From Flavobacteriales bacterium (GTDB lineage: Bacteria > Bacteroidota > Bacteroidia > Flavobacteriales > BACL11): a DNA stretch of 41,505 nucleotides. Positions 1 to 8,606 of this stretch are shown one piece after another. Positions within the stretch are counted from its first letter, which is position 1, and every line of letters starts with the position of its first letter. The notes beneath the pieces are model-generated. The model did not search any database and was not told the DNA's origin. It saw only the letters and a list, made by a program, of their open reading frames with translations. Both the position numbers and the translations under genes were made by a program. The stretch spans positions 1-41,505 of the forward strand of contig JAAZYM010000070.1 of the NCBI GenBank assembly GCA_014239655.1, given 5' to 3'.

Positions 1-837
1 TCTTTCTGTAATTCTTGTAGAGGCTACCTCATCAATAATTTCTTCAATGGTTGAGGCTTCAGATTCAGCAACTCCAGTACATGTCATATCTCCAATTGTT
101 CTGCATCTTATAGTTTTTTCTTCCCATTTCTCATTTTCTTTCAGTTCAATAAACTCACATTTAGCTAAAAGCACACCATCTTTATTGATAACTTCTCTTT
201 TATGAGCAAAATAGAGTGATGGTAGCTCTATTTTTTCGTAAAGTATATATTGCCATACATCCATTTCTGTCCAGTTAGAAATAGGGAAGATTCTAAAGTG
301 TTCTCCTGGTCTTTTTCTTCCATTAAAAAGAGTCCATATTTCTGGTCGTTGGTTTTTTGGATCCCATTGCCCAAATTCATCTCTATGCGAAAAAAATCTT
401 TCTTTAGCTCTTGCTTTTTCTTCATCTCGTCTTGCTCCACCCATAGCACAATCATATTTCCCATCTTCCAATCCTTCTAAGAGAGTTACGGTTTGCAATC
501 CATTTCTTGAAGGATTCACCCCTGTTTCTTCAACCGCCGTTCCTCTATCAATAGAATCCTGAACATACTTTACAATAAGTTTTTCTCTAGTTTCTTGCAT
601 TAATTTATCTCTAAATTCTATGGTTTCAGGAAAGTTATGTCCTGTATCTACATGCATTAGTGGAAACGGAATTTTTCCTGGATAAAAAGCTTTTCTTGCC
701 AAATGAAACATAATAATAGAGTCTTTTCCACCAGAAAATAACATTATAGGTTTTTCAAATTGAGCTGCTACTTCTCGTAAAACAAAGATAGCTTCTGATT
801 CTAATTATTTTAGATGTGTTAAATTATAGGAGTGCAT
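1..837 (-). pseudogene. cysD: Sulfate adenylyltransferase small subunit (CysD), in-frame stop at codon 11; runs off the left edge
   Basis: CysD with CysN makes APS from ATP and sulfate in the cytoplasm. The translation from 837 leftwards matches CysD throughout: the PP-loop SGGKDS at codons 35-40, HVDTGHNFPE, GGARRDEEKARAKER, WDPKNQRPE and SNWTEMDVWQYI. About 279 codons are visible; the family has about 300, so the C-terminus and probably cysN lie beyond base 1. The ATG at 837-835 directly follows the cysC stop (TAG then ATG), so translation is likely coupled. Codons 1-10 read MHSYNLTHLK, codon 11 is TAA (805-807), and LESEAIFVLRE follows in the same frame. E. coli CysD has Gln there (THLRQLEAES, from memory), so CAA to TAA is the simplest change. 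The next ATG is codon 32 (744-742), just before the PP-loop, so reinitiation there would lose 31 residues. Identity is secure; whether the gene works is open. Confidence 0.85.
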
Positions 838-1443
838 CTAGTTATATTGGATTTTTGGTAGAATAGCCTCTAATAAATAATCAACAGACTTATTAATACT
901 AGTTTTATTTGTATTAATATTTATAAATGAAGGATCGGGTGTTTCAAATACAGATGAAATTCCAGTAAAATTATCTATTTCTCCCATTCGTGCTTTTTTA
1001 TATAATCCTTTAGTATCTCTTTTTTCGCAAGTTTCTAAGTTGGCATTAATATAGACACCTATAAAATTTTTATCCCCGATAATCTCTTTAGCCTTATTAC
1101 GTATTGAGTTTGTAGGACTTACAAAACAATTAATAGTGATTATTCCGCAATCAATAAATAGTTTAGAAACTTCAGATATTCGTCTAATATTTTCTAATCT
1201 ATCATTATCAGAAAACGAAAGATTATTACTGATTCCGACTCTAATATTATCTCCATCTAATACTTGAACAAAGTAACCCATCTTAAATATTTTTTTTTCA
1301 AGTTCAAGGGCTATTGTTGTTTTTCCAGAGCCAGATAATCCTGTTAACCAAATGACTTTTGCTTTTTGATTTAGTTTTTTTTCTTTATCCTTTTTAGATA
1401 CAATGCTATTGAAAACCGGGAAAATATTATTGCTATCAATCAT
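838..1443 (-). CDS. cysC: Adenylylsulfate (APS) kinase CysC
   Basis: Phosphorylates APS at the 3' position to give PAPS, the sulfate donor used by sulfotransferases. The 201-residue protein has the Walker A loop GLSGSGKTT at about 35-43, the DGDNIR segment after it, the ENIRRISEVSKLF helix, and CFVSPTNSIRNKAKEI typical of APS kinases. Length is normal for a stand-alone CysC. It is the first gene of a leftward unit with cysD, which starts on the base after its stop codon. It lies back to back with deoC-cysQ and the sulfotransferase operon, separated by 84 bases, which suggests that PAPS supply is tied to polysaccharide sulfation rather than only to cysteine synthesis. No clear TAnnTTTG element was found upstream of it. 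Confidence 0.95.
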   Translation of the reverse strand: MIDSNNIFPVFNSIVSKKDKEKKLNQKAKVIWLTGLSGSGKTTIALELEKKIFKMGYFVQVLDGDNIRVGISNNLSFSDNDRLENIRRISEVSKLFIDCGIITINCFVSPTNSIRNKAKEIIGDKNFIGVYINANLETCEKRDTKGLYKKARMGEIDNFTGISSVFETPDPSFININTNKTSINKSVDYLLEAILPKIQYN

Positions 1444-1482
1444 AATTAATGCAAATAACGTAAAATTTACTAAATTAAAAAG

Positions 1483-1512
1483 ATTGATAAACTGAATATT
1501 TCACTAGATTTG
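1483..1512 (+). promoter_or_regulatory. Bacteroidota-type promoter of the polysaccharide operon
   Basis: ATTG at 1483-1486, an 18-base spacer, then TAGATTTG at 1505-1512 fit the TTG/TTTG and TAnnTTTG consensus of Bacteroidota housekeeping promoters. The predicted RNA start is a few bases downstream, giving a leader of about 10 bases before the deoC ATG at 1528. It appears to be the only promoter ahead of eleven tightly packed genes. It also argues against the in-frame TTG at 1510 as the deoC start, because that TTG lies inside the element. Confidence 0.55.
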
Positions 1513-1527
1513 TATAGATTGAAAATA

Positions 1528-2256
1528 ATGTCTGAGAATCAATTAAATATATCTAAGTATTTTGACTCAACTTTTCTAAAGACCTCAGTTGAGTTAGGAA
1601 TCTCAAATAAAGAGCTTGAGTCATTATTAGTTAGTTTTATTAATGAAGCTATTGAGTATGATTTTAAGTGTGTTATGATTAGACCAAACTTTATTTCATT
1701 AGCTAAGAAAATCAAAGAAGAAAGAAGATCTAAGATTAATATTGGAACAGTGATTGATTTTCCTTTAGGAGACTCCTCAACAAATCATAAGCTTAAAGAA
1801 GCTAAAGATGCTTTTAAAAAAGGAGCTAAAGAATTAGATTTTGTTTGTGATTATAATTTATTTAAGACAGGTAATTACGATGTATTTGATGAGACAATTT
1901 ATAAATGCAGCAGTTTTGCAATTAAGAACAAGTTAATTGTTAAATGGATTATAGAGACAGGAGCACTTTCCAGAGAAGAGATAAGATTAATTTCCAAAAG
2001 AATTTATGATATAGTAATTAAAAATTTCTCAAATAATATATCAAAAGTTTTTATTAAAACATCTACTGGGTATTACGGAGGGTTTGGCGCAACTATTGCT
2101 GATCTTAAAGCTATAAAGTCAGTTGTAGGCGATATGCCTATAAAAGCATCAGGAGGTATTTCTGATTCTAGTATTTGCAAAGAAATGATTGATCTTGGAG
2201 TTATTCGTGTAGGCACTTCAAAGGCATTAAGTATTTATAAAGAGTTTAATCAATGA
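1528..2256 (+). CDS. deoC: Deoxyribose-phosphate aldolase family protein (DeoC)
   Basis: DeoC cleaves 2-deoxyribose 5-phosphate to acetaldehyde and glyceraldehyde 3-phosphate through a lysine Schiff base. The 242-residue protein keeps the catalytic set: Asp104 in KELDFV, the Schiff-base Lys177 in FIKTSTGYYGG, and Lys206 in PIKASGGIS, spaced as in E. coli DeoC (Asp102, Lys167, Lys201). I start it at the ATG at 1528; an in-frame TTG at 1510 lies in the promoter. It overlaps cysQ by four bases (ATGA) and is the first gene of the sulfotransferase operon. That is an odd place for a nucleoside-salvage enzyme, so it may act on another deoxy or aldol substrate used for the polysaccharide; this is inference. 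Family identity is strong; the substrate is not established. Confidence 0.85.
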   Translation: MSENQLNISKYFDSTFLKTSVELGISNKELESLLVSFINEAIEYDFKCVMIRPNFISLAKKIKEERRSKINIGTVIDFPLGDSSTNHKLKEAKDAFKKGAKELDFVCDYNLFKTGNYDVFDETIYKCSSFAIKNKLIVKWIIETGALSREEIRLISKRIYDIVIKNFSNNISKVFIKTSTGYYGGFGATIADLKAIKSVVGDMPIKASGGISDSSICKEMIDLGVIRVGTSKALSIYKEFNQ

Positions 2257-3053
2257 ATACTAAATATTTATTGTTAACTGCTATTAATGCTGCTATAAAA
2301 GCTGGACATGAAATCATGAAGGTTTATGAGTCAGATTTTGATGTGGAGAATAAGGAGGATAATACTCCACTAACAATTGCAGATAAAAAATCAAATGTTA
2401 TTATTGAAGAGGCATTGAAAGAATCAAATATTCCATATCTCAGTGAGGAAGGCAAGAACATTTTATATCAAACACGAAAAGAATGGGAGTATCTTTGGAT
2501 AGTTGATCCTTTAGATGGCACTAAGGAATTTATTAAACGAAATGGTGAATTCACGGTTAATATTGCTTTAATAAAAGAAAAAAAACCAATCATGGGTGTT
2601 ATTTATGTTCCATGTACTAAAGAACTTTATTTTTCTTTAGAGGGACTTGGTTCGTATAAAATAGAAATAGATGATTATGTAAAAGATCTTGATAATCTAA
2701 TTAATCTTTCAGTAAAGCTTCCTGTCCATTGTGAAAGATCAGAATATGTGGTTGTTGGTTCTAGATCTCATATGACAAAAGAAACAAAAGAGTATTTTAA
2801 TCTAATGCGGATGGAGAAGCAAGAAATCAGGGTTCTAGCAATAGGATCTTCCTTAAAGATATGTATGGTTGCTGAGGGAAGAGCAGATTCATATCCAAGA
2901 TATGCTCCAACAATGGAATGGGATACTGCTGCTGGACATGCAATAGCTAATATGGCTGGATTTAAAATTTTAGAGTATAATTCCTCTGAAGAGATAATTT
3001 ATAATAAAGAAAGTTTATTAAATCCATGGTTCTTAGTTGTAAACAACAGATAA
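2253..3053 (+). CDS. cysQ: 3'(2'),5'-bisphosphate nucleotidase CysQ
   Basis: Hydrolyses PAP (3'-phosphoadenosine 5'-phosphate), the inhibitory by-product of every PAPS-dependent sulfotransferase, to AMP and phosphate. The 266-residue protein belongs to the inositol-monophosphatase-like, lithium-sensitive phosphatase fold. It has the metal-binding motif DPLDGT at about 85-90 followed by KEF, and the second motif WDTAAGHA from about residue 223. The ATG overlaps the deoC stop by four bases and the flippase gene starts three bases after its own stop, so it is translated within the polysaccharide operon. Its position between sulfate activation genes and sulfotransferases fits PAP removal during polysaccharide sulfation. 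Confidence 0.93.
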   Translation: MNTKYLLLTAINAAIKAGHEIMKVYESDFDVENKEDNTPLTIADKKSNVIIEEALKESNIPYLSEEGKNILYQTRKEWEYLWIVDPLDGTKEFIKRNGEFTVNIALIKEKKPIMGVIYVPCTKELYFSLEGLGSYKIEIDDYVKDLDNLINLSVKLPVHCERSEYVVVGSRSHMTKETKEYFNLMRMEKQEIRVLAIGSSLKICMVAEGRADSYPRYAPTMEWDTAAGHAIANMAGFKILEYNSSEEIIYNKESLLNPWFLVVNNR

Positions 3054-3056
3054 ATT

Positions 3057-4445
3057 ATGATCAGTAATTTTAATAAAACTCAAGAAAGAATTAAAAAGGA
3101 TTTTAATGATAAAGATTTTCTTGAGCTTTTTAGTAAAGGGGGGATAGCCTTACTATATAGGATTGGAGGACAAGTATTAGGCTTTCTTTTAACATTTGTT
3201 ATTGCCTACTTTTTTGGAGCTAATGGCTTGGGAGATTATGTATTAGCAATTGTTGTTTTAAAGGTATTCACTTTAATATCAAAGCTAGGTCTTGATACAG
3301 CATCTATAAAATATATTGCTTCGTTTTCTACTGATGGGAGTTATCGGAATATTCTTGATTTTAGAAAAAAATCGCTGTTATTAATTTTGCTGATGTCAAT
3401 AATTTGTTCTTTTTTGATGTATTATGGAGCAGATTATATTGCTAATTTTATTGGGGCTAATACATTTCATATAAGAATAACATCTTTCTTTATTCTTCCA
3501 ATGTCGATTTTTATTTTTCATTATCAGAATATGAGAGGCTTAAAAGAGATTGGCGGATATTCTTTTTTCTTTTGGATGTCTCAAGCTTTATTCACTTTAA
3601 TATCAATCCTAGTCTTAACGACATTTACTAGGGCTGCTAGTGTTCCTTTATATGCATATTTGATTAGCCTTATAATTGTTTCTGTAATGTCGGTTGTGTG
3701 TTTTACCTATTTTTTACGAAGAAAGTCTAAAACTTATAATAATGATGGATCAGAAACAAACAATGTAGATATTAAAGAGATACTAAAAGTCTCATTACCA
3801 TTAATGTTAGCGCAGGCTGTACATTTTATAATGTCTTGGACTGACAAGCTTATGCTAGGTATACTTGATAGTCCTGATGTTATTTCTGGTATTTCAACTA
3901 ATTCTGCACAGATTGGCGTATATCATACAGCATTCAAATTATCAATGTTTGCAACAATCGGGCTTATGGCAATTAAAAGTATTGCGTCTCCAAAGTTTGC
4001 CGAATTGTTTAAAAAGGAAGATCTTGATTCGCTAAAGAAAGTAACCCAGCAATCAACAAAATTAATTTTTTGGACAACTCTTCCGCTAGTAATTATTTTT
4101 ATTTCATTTTCTGAATATATTATGGGTTTGTTCGGAGAAGAATTTACAGTGGGTGTATTTGCATTTATTATATTATCAATAGGGCGCGTTATTGTTTCCT
4201 TCTCAGGGGCAGCAGGTAATCTTTTACAGATGTGTGGCAGGCAAGTTATCTTTATGAATGTGGCAGTAATTGGATCTGTCATTAATATTATATTAAATTT
4301 TACTTTGATACCTATTTATGGAATTAATGGATCAGCTATTGCAACAATGGTAAGCTTAGTGTCATTCAATTTATTGTTAGTTTATTTTGTAAAAAAGGAG
4401 TTTGGATTTTACACCTTCTATATTCCATTTCAGAAACGTAATTAA
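3057..4445 (+). CDS. Wzx-type polysaccharide flippase (MOP superfamily)
   Basis: Probably moves lipid-linked repeat units across the inner membrane. The 462-residue protein has about 12 to 14 hydrophobic segments and begins with a cytoplasmic stretch followed by ALLYRIGGQVLGFLLTFVIA, the usual opening of Wzx/RfbX-like proteins. A second-half repeat begins near residue 240 (EILKVSLPLMLAQAVHF), and the C-terminal segment GINGSAIATMVSL is also characteristic. It follows cysQ after three bases and precedes the first sulfotransferase by three bases. With the Wzy-like gene downstream it marks the locus as Wzx/Wzy-dependent. Substrate cannot be read from sequence. Confidence 0.88.
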   Translation: MISNFNKTQERIKKDFNDKDFLELFSKGGIALLYRIGGQVLGFLLTFVIAYFFGANGLGDYVLAIVVLKVFTLISKLGLDTASIKYIASFSTDGSYRNILDFRKKSLLLILLMSIICSFLMYYGADYIANFIGANTFHIRITSFFILPMSIFIFHYQNMRGLKEIGGYSFFFWMSQALFTLISILVLTTFTRAASVPLYAYLISLIIVSVMSVVCFTYFLRRKSKTYNNDGSETNNVDIKEILKVSLPLMLAQAVHFIMSWTDKLMLGILDSPDVISGISTNSAQIGVYHTAFKLSMFATIGLMAIKSIASPKFAELFKKEDLDSLKKVTQQSTKLIFWTTLPLVIIFISFSEYIMGLFGEEFTVGVFAFIILSIGRVIVSFSGAAGNLLQMCGRQVIFMNVAVIGSVINIILNFTLIPIYGINGSAIATMVSLVSFNLLLVYFVKKEFGFYTFYIPFQKRN

Positions 4446-4448
4446 TTT

Positions 4449-5336
4449 ATGACTAAACCTAATTTATTAATTATTGGCGCAGCAAAGAGTGGAACTACTT
4501 CTTTGCATAATTATCTAAATCAACATCCTGATATTTTTATGTCAGCACATAAAGAGCCTCATTTTTTAATTAATAATGATATAGGTGTTAATAGGATACC
4601 GAATGGCATCTATGATTATGATGAGTATATAGATTTATTTAAAGAAAAACAAGATTATAAATACCGGGGAGAATCTAGCACAATGTATCTCCAGTTTCCA
4701 GATTTTACTATTAAGAACATTAAAAAATATCTTGATAATATCAAGATTATTATAATGTTAAGAAATCCAGTAGAAAGAGCATTTTCAGGCTATCAGCATG
4801 TTAAAAGATATAATCGTATGGAAAGGTTAGATTTTAATCAGGCTATTGATGAATGTGAAAGCAGGTACAGGAATAATCTTAATATGACACCAGCTAGTAG
4901 GTATATTAATATTGGTTTATATTACAATATGGTAAGAAAATTTCAGTTAAATTTTGATAAAGAGATACATGTGATTATCTATGATGATTTTATTAATGAC
5001 ACAAAAAAAGAGTTGTCAAAGGTTTTTGATTTTCTTGATGTCGATAGTGTATCAATAGATGTGGATAAGAAATATATGGTAGGAGGCTGGCAATGGAAAA
5101 GTGGTTTTCTGAAGAGCCTATTAATTAAAAAAACATTTCTCAATCATTTTATAAGATTAGTTTTTCCATTTAAGAGATTGAGAAGATTCATAAGAGAAAA
5201 AATTATTACCTTACTTTCTACTGAAGTTAAAAAAATGGATGATAGAACTAGAGTGAAATTACAAAATTTATATACTGGAGACATTAGTAAATTATCCAAT
5301 CTGCTTGATAGGGATTTAAATTTCTGGATCAAATGA
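4449..5336 (+). CDS. PAPS-dependent sulfotransferase 1 (polysaccharide type)
   Basis: Transfers sulfate from PAPS to an acceptor, here probably a sugar of the repeat unit. The 295-residue protein has the 5'-phosphosulfate-binding loop GAAKSGTTSL at residues 10-19, KEPHFL at about 35-40, and the 3'-phosphate-binding segment LRNPVERAFSGY with Arg105 and Ser113. This layout resembles the heparan-sulfate-type Sulfotransfer_1 family. There is no signal peptide, so it should act in the cytoplasm before flipping. The stop overlaps the next sulfotransferase start by four bases. It resembles the protein encoded at 11006-11869 (similar loop, LNQH, RNPVER), which suggests duplication. The hydroxyl it modifies is unknown. 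Confidence 0.92.
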   Translation: MTKPNLLIIGAAKSGTTSLHNYLNQHPDIFMSAHKEPHFLINNDIGVNRIPNGIYDYDEYIDLFKEKQDYKYRGESSTMYLQFPDFTIKNIKKYLDNIKIIIMLRNPVERAFSGYQHVKRYNRMERLDFNQAIDECESRYRNNLNMTPASRYINIGLYYNMVRKFQLNFDKEIHVIIYDDFINDTKKELSKVFDFLDVDSVSIDVDKKYMVGGWQWKSGFLKSLLIKKTFLNHFIRLVFPFKRLRRFIREKIITLLSTEVKKMDDRTRVKLQNLYTGDISKLSNLLDRDLNFWIK

Positions 5337-6223
5337 TTGCCCCAAATTTTATGGTTCTGGGAGCTTCAAAATCTGCAACTACTACCTTATATGATGTTTT
5401 AAAGAAACATGATGATATTTATACTCCTTCATTTAAAGAGCCTCATTTTTTTAATATTGATGAGAATTATAATAAAGGTTTAGAATGGTATCAGAAGACA
5501 TACTATAAGAATGTTGGAAAAAAGAAGTTGATATTTGACTTTACACCGACATATCTATATTCATCTTCTTGTGCAAAGAGGATTTTTGATAGCCTTGGTT
5601 CAGAAGTAAAATTTATTATTATTTTAAGGAATCCTGTAGATAGAGCCTATTCACAATATTTACATTCCAGACGTGATGGTCATGAGAGTAGTGATTTTAT
5701 GAGTTCGATTAATAATGAATCTGCCAGAATAGACGCTGCAAGAAAGAATAACGATATTCTATCTGAATTTAGATATTCATATATCTCGCAAGGGCTTTAT
5801 TATAATATGTTACGATCTTATTTAGAATATTTTAAATTAGATAATTTCTTAATTATTAATTTTGAGGAAGAGATTGTAGGTGATATTGAAAAGACAGTTA
5901 AAAATCTTTCTAATTTTTTAGATACTGATTTATCGACACTTAATTTTGATATTCATAGTAATAAAAGCGGGAAATCAAGATTTTCGCTTATACAAAAGAT
6001 CCTTAAAGAGGGTGGTTTTTGGAGAAAAGCTATTAAATTTTTCACTCCTCAATTATTGAGGCAGATTATACGTAATAGGATTAAGAATTTTAATAAAATT
6101 GATTTTTCTTATAACATCCTTGAAAAAGATTTGAGGAAAAAGATATATAAAGAATACTTTTTGCAAGATGTATTGATGTTAGAAGAATTAGTTAATAAAA
6201 AAATGAATTGGGATATAAAATGA
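5333..6223 (+). CDS. PAPS-dependent sulfotransferase 2 (variant phosphosulfate loop)
   Basis: A second sulfotransferase of the same family, 296 residues. The phosphosulfate-binding loop is GASKSATTTL at residues 10-19, with Ala15 where the family usually has Gly. The 3'-phosphate segment LRNPVDRAYSQY is intact (Arg99, Ser107), as is KEPHFF at about 35-40. Because the PAPS-contacting Lys13, Ser14 and Thr16-Thr17 remain, it is probably active, but the Gly-to-Ala change is worth noting. It starts inside the stop of sulfotransferase 1 (ATGA) and its own stop overlaps the ATG of the polymerase gene at 6220, so the three genes are translationally linked. Acceptor unknown. Confidence 0.9.
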   Translation: MIAPNFMVLGASKSATTTLYDVLKKHDDIYTPSFKEPHFFNIDENYNKGLEWYQKTYYKNVGKKKLIFDFTPTYLYSSSCAKRIFDSLGSEVKFIIILRNPVDRAYSQYLHSRRDGHESSDFMSSINNESARIDAARKNNDILSEFRYSYISQGLYYNMLRSYLEYFKLDNFLIINFEEEIVGDIEKTVKNLSNFLDTDLSTLNFDIHSNKSGKSRFSLIQKILKEGGFWRKAIKFFTPQLLRQIIRNRIKNFNKIDFSYNILEKDLRKKIYKEYFLQDVLMLEELVNKKMNWDIK

Positions 6224-7488
6224 TTTATACCTTAAGAGAAAAATACACAGATAACCTTTTAGTTTTATTGTTAGTTTTTACTGCTGGCGGTTTATTATTT
6301 GTGTTTAATAGGAATTTGATGTATTATTTCTTTTTGAGTACATTATTAATTACTCTCTTGGTTAATTCGTTTCAATTAAAAAGACAATTATTGAATGCGT
6401 CTATTTTTACAACTACTTCGGTATTATTACTTTTTTTTATTAATTACTTTTTTGCAGTTAATGAGCAATCTATTGATAAGTATCTTTATTATTTAACAGT
6501 GATAATGAGTTCTGTTTTGTTTTATGTACATTTTAAAAACAACAGAAGCAATCAGATCTTTTTATTGCGTTTAAATTCTATTTTGAAGTTAATTTTTTTA
6601 CATTCCTTACTAAATTTCATAGCGTATTTTTTTGTTAACGAGCAGCTCTTTGATATAAGTTCTGATTATTATAGTTGTAAAACATATAACTATATTTTTT
6701 ATTATGCATCTGATGAGATTAATCTATCAGTTATGAATTTATTTGGAATTGAGTTTTGCAGAAATCAAGGCTTGTTTTGGGAGCCTGGGGTATTGCAGGT
6801 GTTTTTGAATTTGTTCTTTTTTCTTGAGGCTTTTATATATAAAAGAAACAGGTGGCTTTTATTAATTGGGTTTGTAATTCTTGGAACATATTCAACAACT
6901 GGAATTATAATATTAATTGGACAACTTGTTTATTTGTTTATTCAGAGGTTTAATGAAAACAAATTATTTATACCAATTATTTTCTTATCATTTATACCAA
7001 TATATTTAGTTTTTTCTATAAACATTGAAGAAAAGTTCAAGGGAAATAGAATTTTTTCTTTCCAAAAAAGGTTGTTTGATTTTACCCAGCCTATTTTTAT
7101 TGCTGCAGCAAATCCTTTAACTGGTGTAGGGCTTGATTTAGATCAATTTCAAAAATTGAGATATGAATTTTATATTGATGACGAAAGTTTAGCATTAATA
7201 AATGAAACCTTAGGAGTTTCATTAAAGGCAGCTGGGACTAGTGCAGGAAGTGCAAATTCATTAACATTTCTATTAGCAGCAATGGGTTTTCCAACCGCTA
7301 TTTTATTTGTTTTCATGTTTTTAAGACAAAAGATAATTAATGATCATAAATTATTGTTCTTTTTTATAGTTTTTGTTTCTGTTATGTCTGAACCAATATT
7401 TTTGAGGCCATTCTTTTTTATTTATATAATTTCTGGGTTTTATGCCTTCTTTCTTAAATTTACATCAAATAGAACTAATTTATCATGA
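6220..7488 (+). CDS. Wzy-like O-antigen/capsule polymerase
   Basis: Likely polymerises flipped repeat units at the periplasmic face of the inner membrane. The 422-residue protein is hydrophobic, with roughly ten or more membrane segments and one larger loop in the second half (about 270-340) between membrane segments, the usual Wzy layout. Wzy proteins share little sequence, so the call rests on topology, length and place between a Wzx-like flippase and sugar-modifying genes. I use the ATG at 6220, which overlaps the preceding stop (ATGA), rather than the in-frame TTG at 6208. It overlaps the epimerase gene by four bases. Confidence 0.7.
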   Translation: MIYTLREKYTDNLLVLLLVFTAGGLLFVFNRNLMYYFFLSTLLITLLVNSFQLKRQLLNASIFTTTSVLLLFFINYFFAVNEQSIDKYLYYLTVIMSSVLFYVHFKNNRSNQIFLLRLNSILKLIFLHSLLNFIAYFFVNEQLFDISSDYYSCKTYNYIFYYASDEINLSVMNLFGIEFCRNQGLFWEPGVLQVFLNLFFFLEAFIYKRNRWLLLIGFVILGTYSTTGIIILIGQLVYLFIQRFNENKLFIPIIFLSFIPIYLVFSINIEEKFKGNRIFSFQKRLFDFTQPIFIAAANPLTGVGLDLDQFQKLRYEFYIDDESLALINETLGVSLKAAGTSAGSANSLTFLLAAMGFPTAILFVFMFLRQKIINDHKLLFFFIVFVSVMSEPIFLRPFFFIYIISGFYAFFLKFTSNRTNLS

Positions 7489-8606
7489 AAAATATATTAA
7501 TAACTGGAGGAGCAGGCTTCATTGGTTTTGAACTTACTAAACGTTTAATTAGTGAAGGCTTTACTATTACTATATTAGATAATCTTTCTAAGAAGATCCA
7601 TCCAAACAGGAAGAAATATGATTCGCTTAGAGATATTACTAATTTTATTATAGGTGATATTACTAATAGGGCTGATTGGGAAGAAGCGATTAAGAGTCAA
7701 GATGTTATAATACATTTAGCATCTGAAACAGGAACTGGCCAGTCAATGTATGATATATATAATTATACCAATATTAATGTAGCCTCTACAGCCCTTATGC
7801 TAGATGTTTTAACAAATACAGAGAACAATGTAAAGAAAATTATTTTATCCTCTTCAAGAGCTGTTTATGGAGAGGGAAAATATAAATGTCCTGAGCATGG
7901 ATTCTCCTACCCTGATCCTAGAAGTATAGGTAATTTAGGTGCAAAAAAATATAATTTTCTATGCGAATTGTGTAAAAAAGAGTTGGCTCCTGTAGCAACA
8001 GATGAGGATGCTATGATTAGTCCAAATTCTGTTTATGCTCTTACTAAGTATAATCAAGAACAGATGTTGCAGTTAATAGGAAAAAGTCTTGATGTTAATA
8101 CAGTTATATTGAGATATCAGAATGTTTTTGGCCCTGGCCAATCACTTTCTAATCCGTATACTGGTATTCTATCGATTTTTTCGACTAGAATTTTAAATGG
8201 CAATAATATTGATATATATGAGGATGGACTTGCATCAAGAGATTTCATATATATTGATGATGTTGTAGAAGCAACAACTAAGGCTTTAATGGATAATCAA
8301 GTAAGAGATCAGGTCTTTAACGTTGGCACGGGACAGTCACTAAGTGTCTTATCTGTTGCTCAACAGTTAAGAGAATTATATGATTCAGATATCGAAATAA
8401 ATATCACTAATAAGGTTAGATTAGGAGATATTAGACACAATTTTGCTGATATATCAAAAATAAATTCAGCACTTAATTTTTCGCATAAGTATACATTTAA
8501 GGCTGGTCTAGAAAAATTTATAGAATGGGTAAAAAATCAAGATTTGCAAGAGGATAGTTATATAGAGTCATTAAATGAATTACAAGAAAAAGGGCTGTTT
8601 ATCTAA
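7485..8606 (+). CDS. Extended-SDR sugar nucleotide epimerase with a zinc-ribbon-like insert (dTDP-L-rhamnose 4-epimerase-like)
   Basis: An NAD-dependent sugar nucleotide epimerase/dehydratase of 373 residues. The N-terminal Rossmann motif is GGAGFIG (8-14), the active-site serine lies in LSSSRAVYG (about 121-129), and the catalytic pair is Tyr184 and Lys188 in SVYALTK. Between them is an insert with Cys135-x2-His138 and Cys160-x2-Cys163, likely a zinc site. I recall the same kind of insert, followed by a PVATDED-like stretch, in the dTDP-L-rhamnose 4-epimerases Tll/WbiB, so the product may be dTDP-6-deoxy-L-talose or a related sugar. That substrate call is from memory and less certain than the fold. 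The gene overlaps both neighbours. Confidence 0.8.
   Translation: MKNILITGGAGFIGFELTKRLISEGFTITILDNLSKKIHPNRKKYDSLRDITNFIIGDITNRADWEEAIKSQDVIIHLASETGTGQSMYDIYNYTNINVASTALMLDVLTNTENNVKKIILSSSRAVYGEGKYKCPEHGFSYPDPRSIGNLGAKKYNFLCELCKKELAPVATDEDAMISPNSVYALTKYNQEQMLQLIGKSLDVNTVILRYQNVFGPGQSLSNPYTGILSIFSTRILNGNNIDIYEDGLASRDFIYIDDVVEATTKALMDNQVRDQVFNVGTGQSLSVLSVAQQLRELYDSDIEINITNKVRLGDIRHNFADISKINSALNFSHKYTFKAGLEKFIEWVKNQDLQEDSYIESLNELQEKGLFI

Noticed and set aside
228-480. Opposing short open frames within cysD
   Set aside because: Both are other frames of the well-supported cysD reading; neither has a recognisable protein or start signal.
1510-1527. TTG start for deoC at 1510
   Set aside because: The TTG lies inside the -7 promoter element TAGATTTG; the ATG at 1528 fits the promoter and the family N-terminus.
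3923-4282. A 119-codon antisense open frame within the flippase gene
   Set aside because: Composition is that of a reversed membrane protein, with no signal of its own; the flippase frame explains the sequence.
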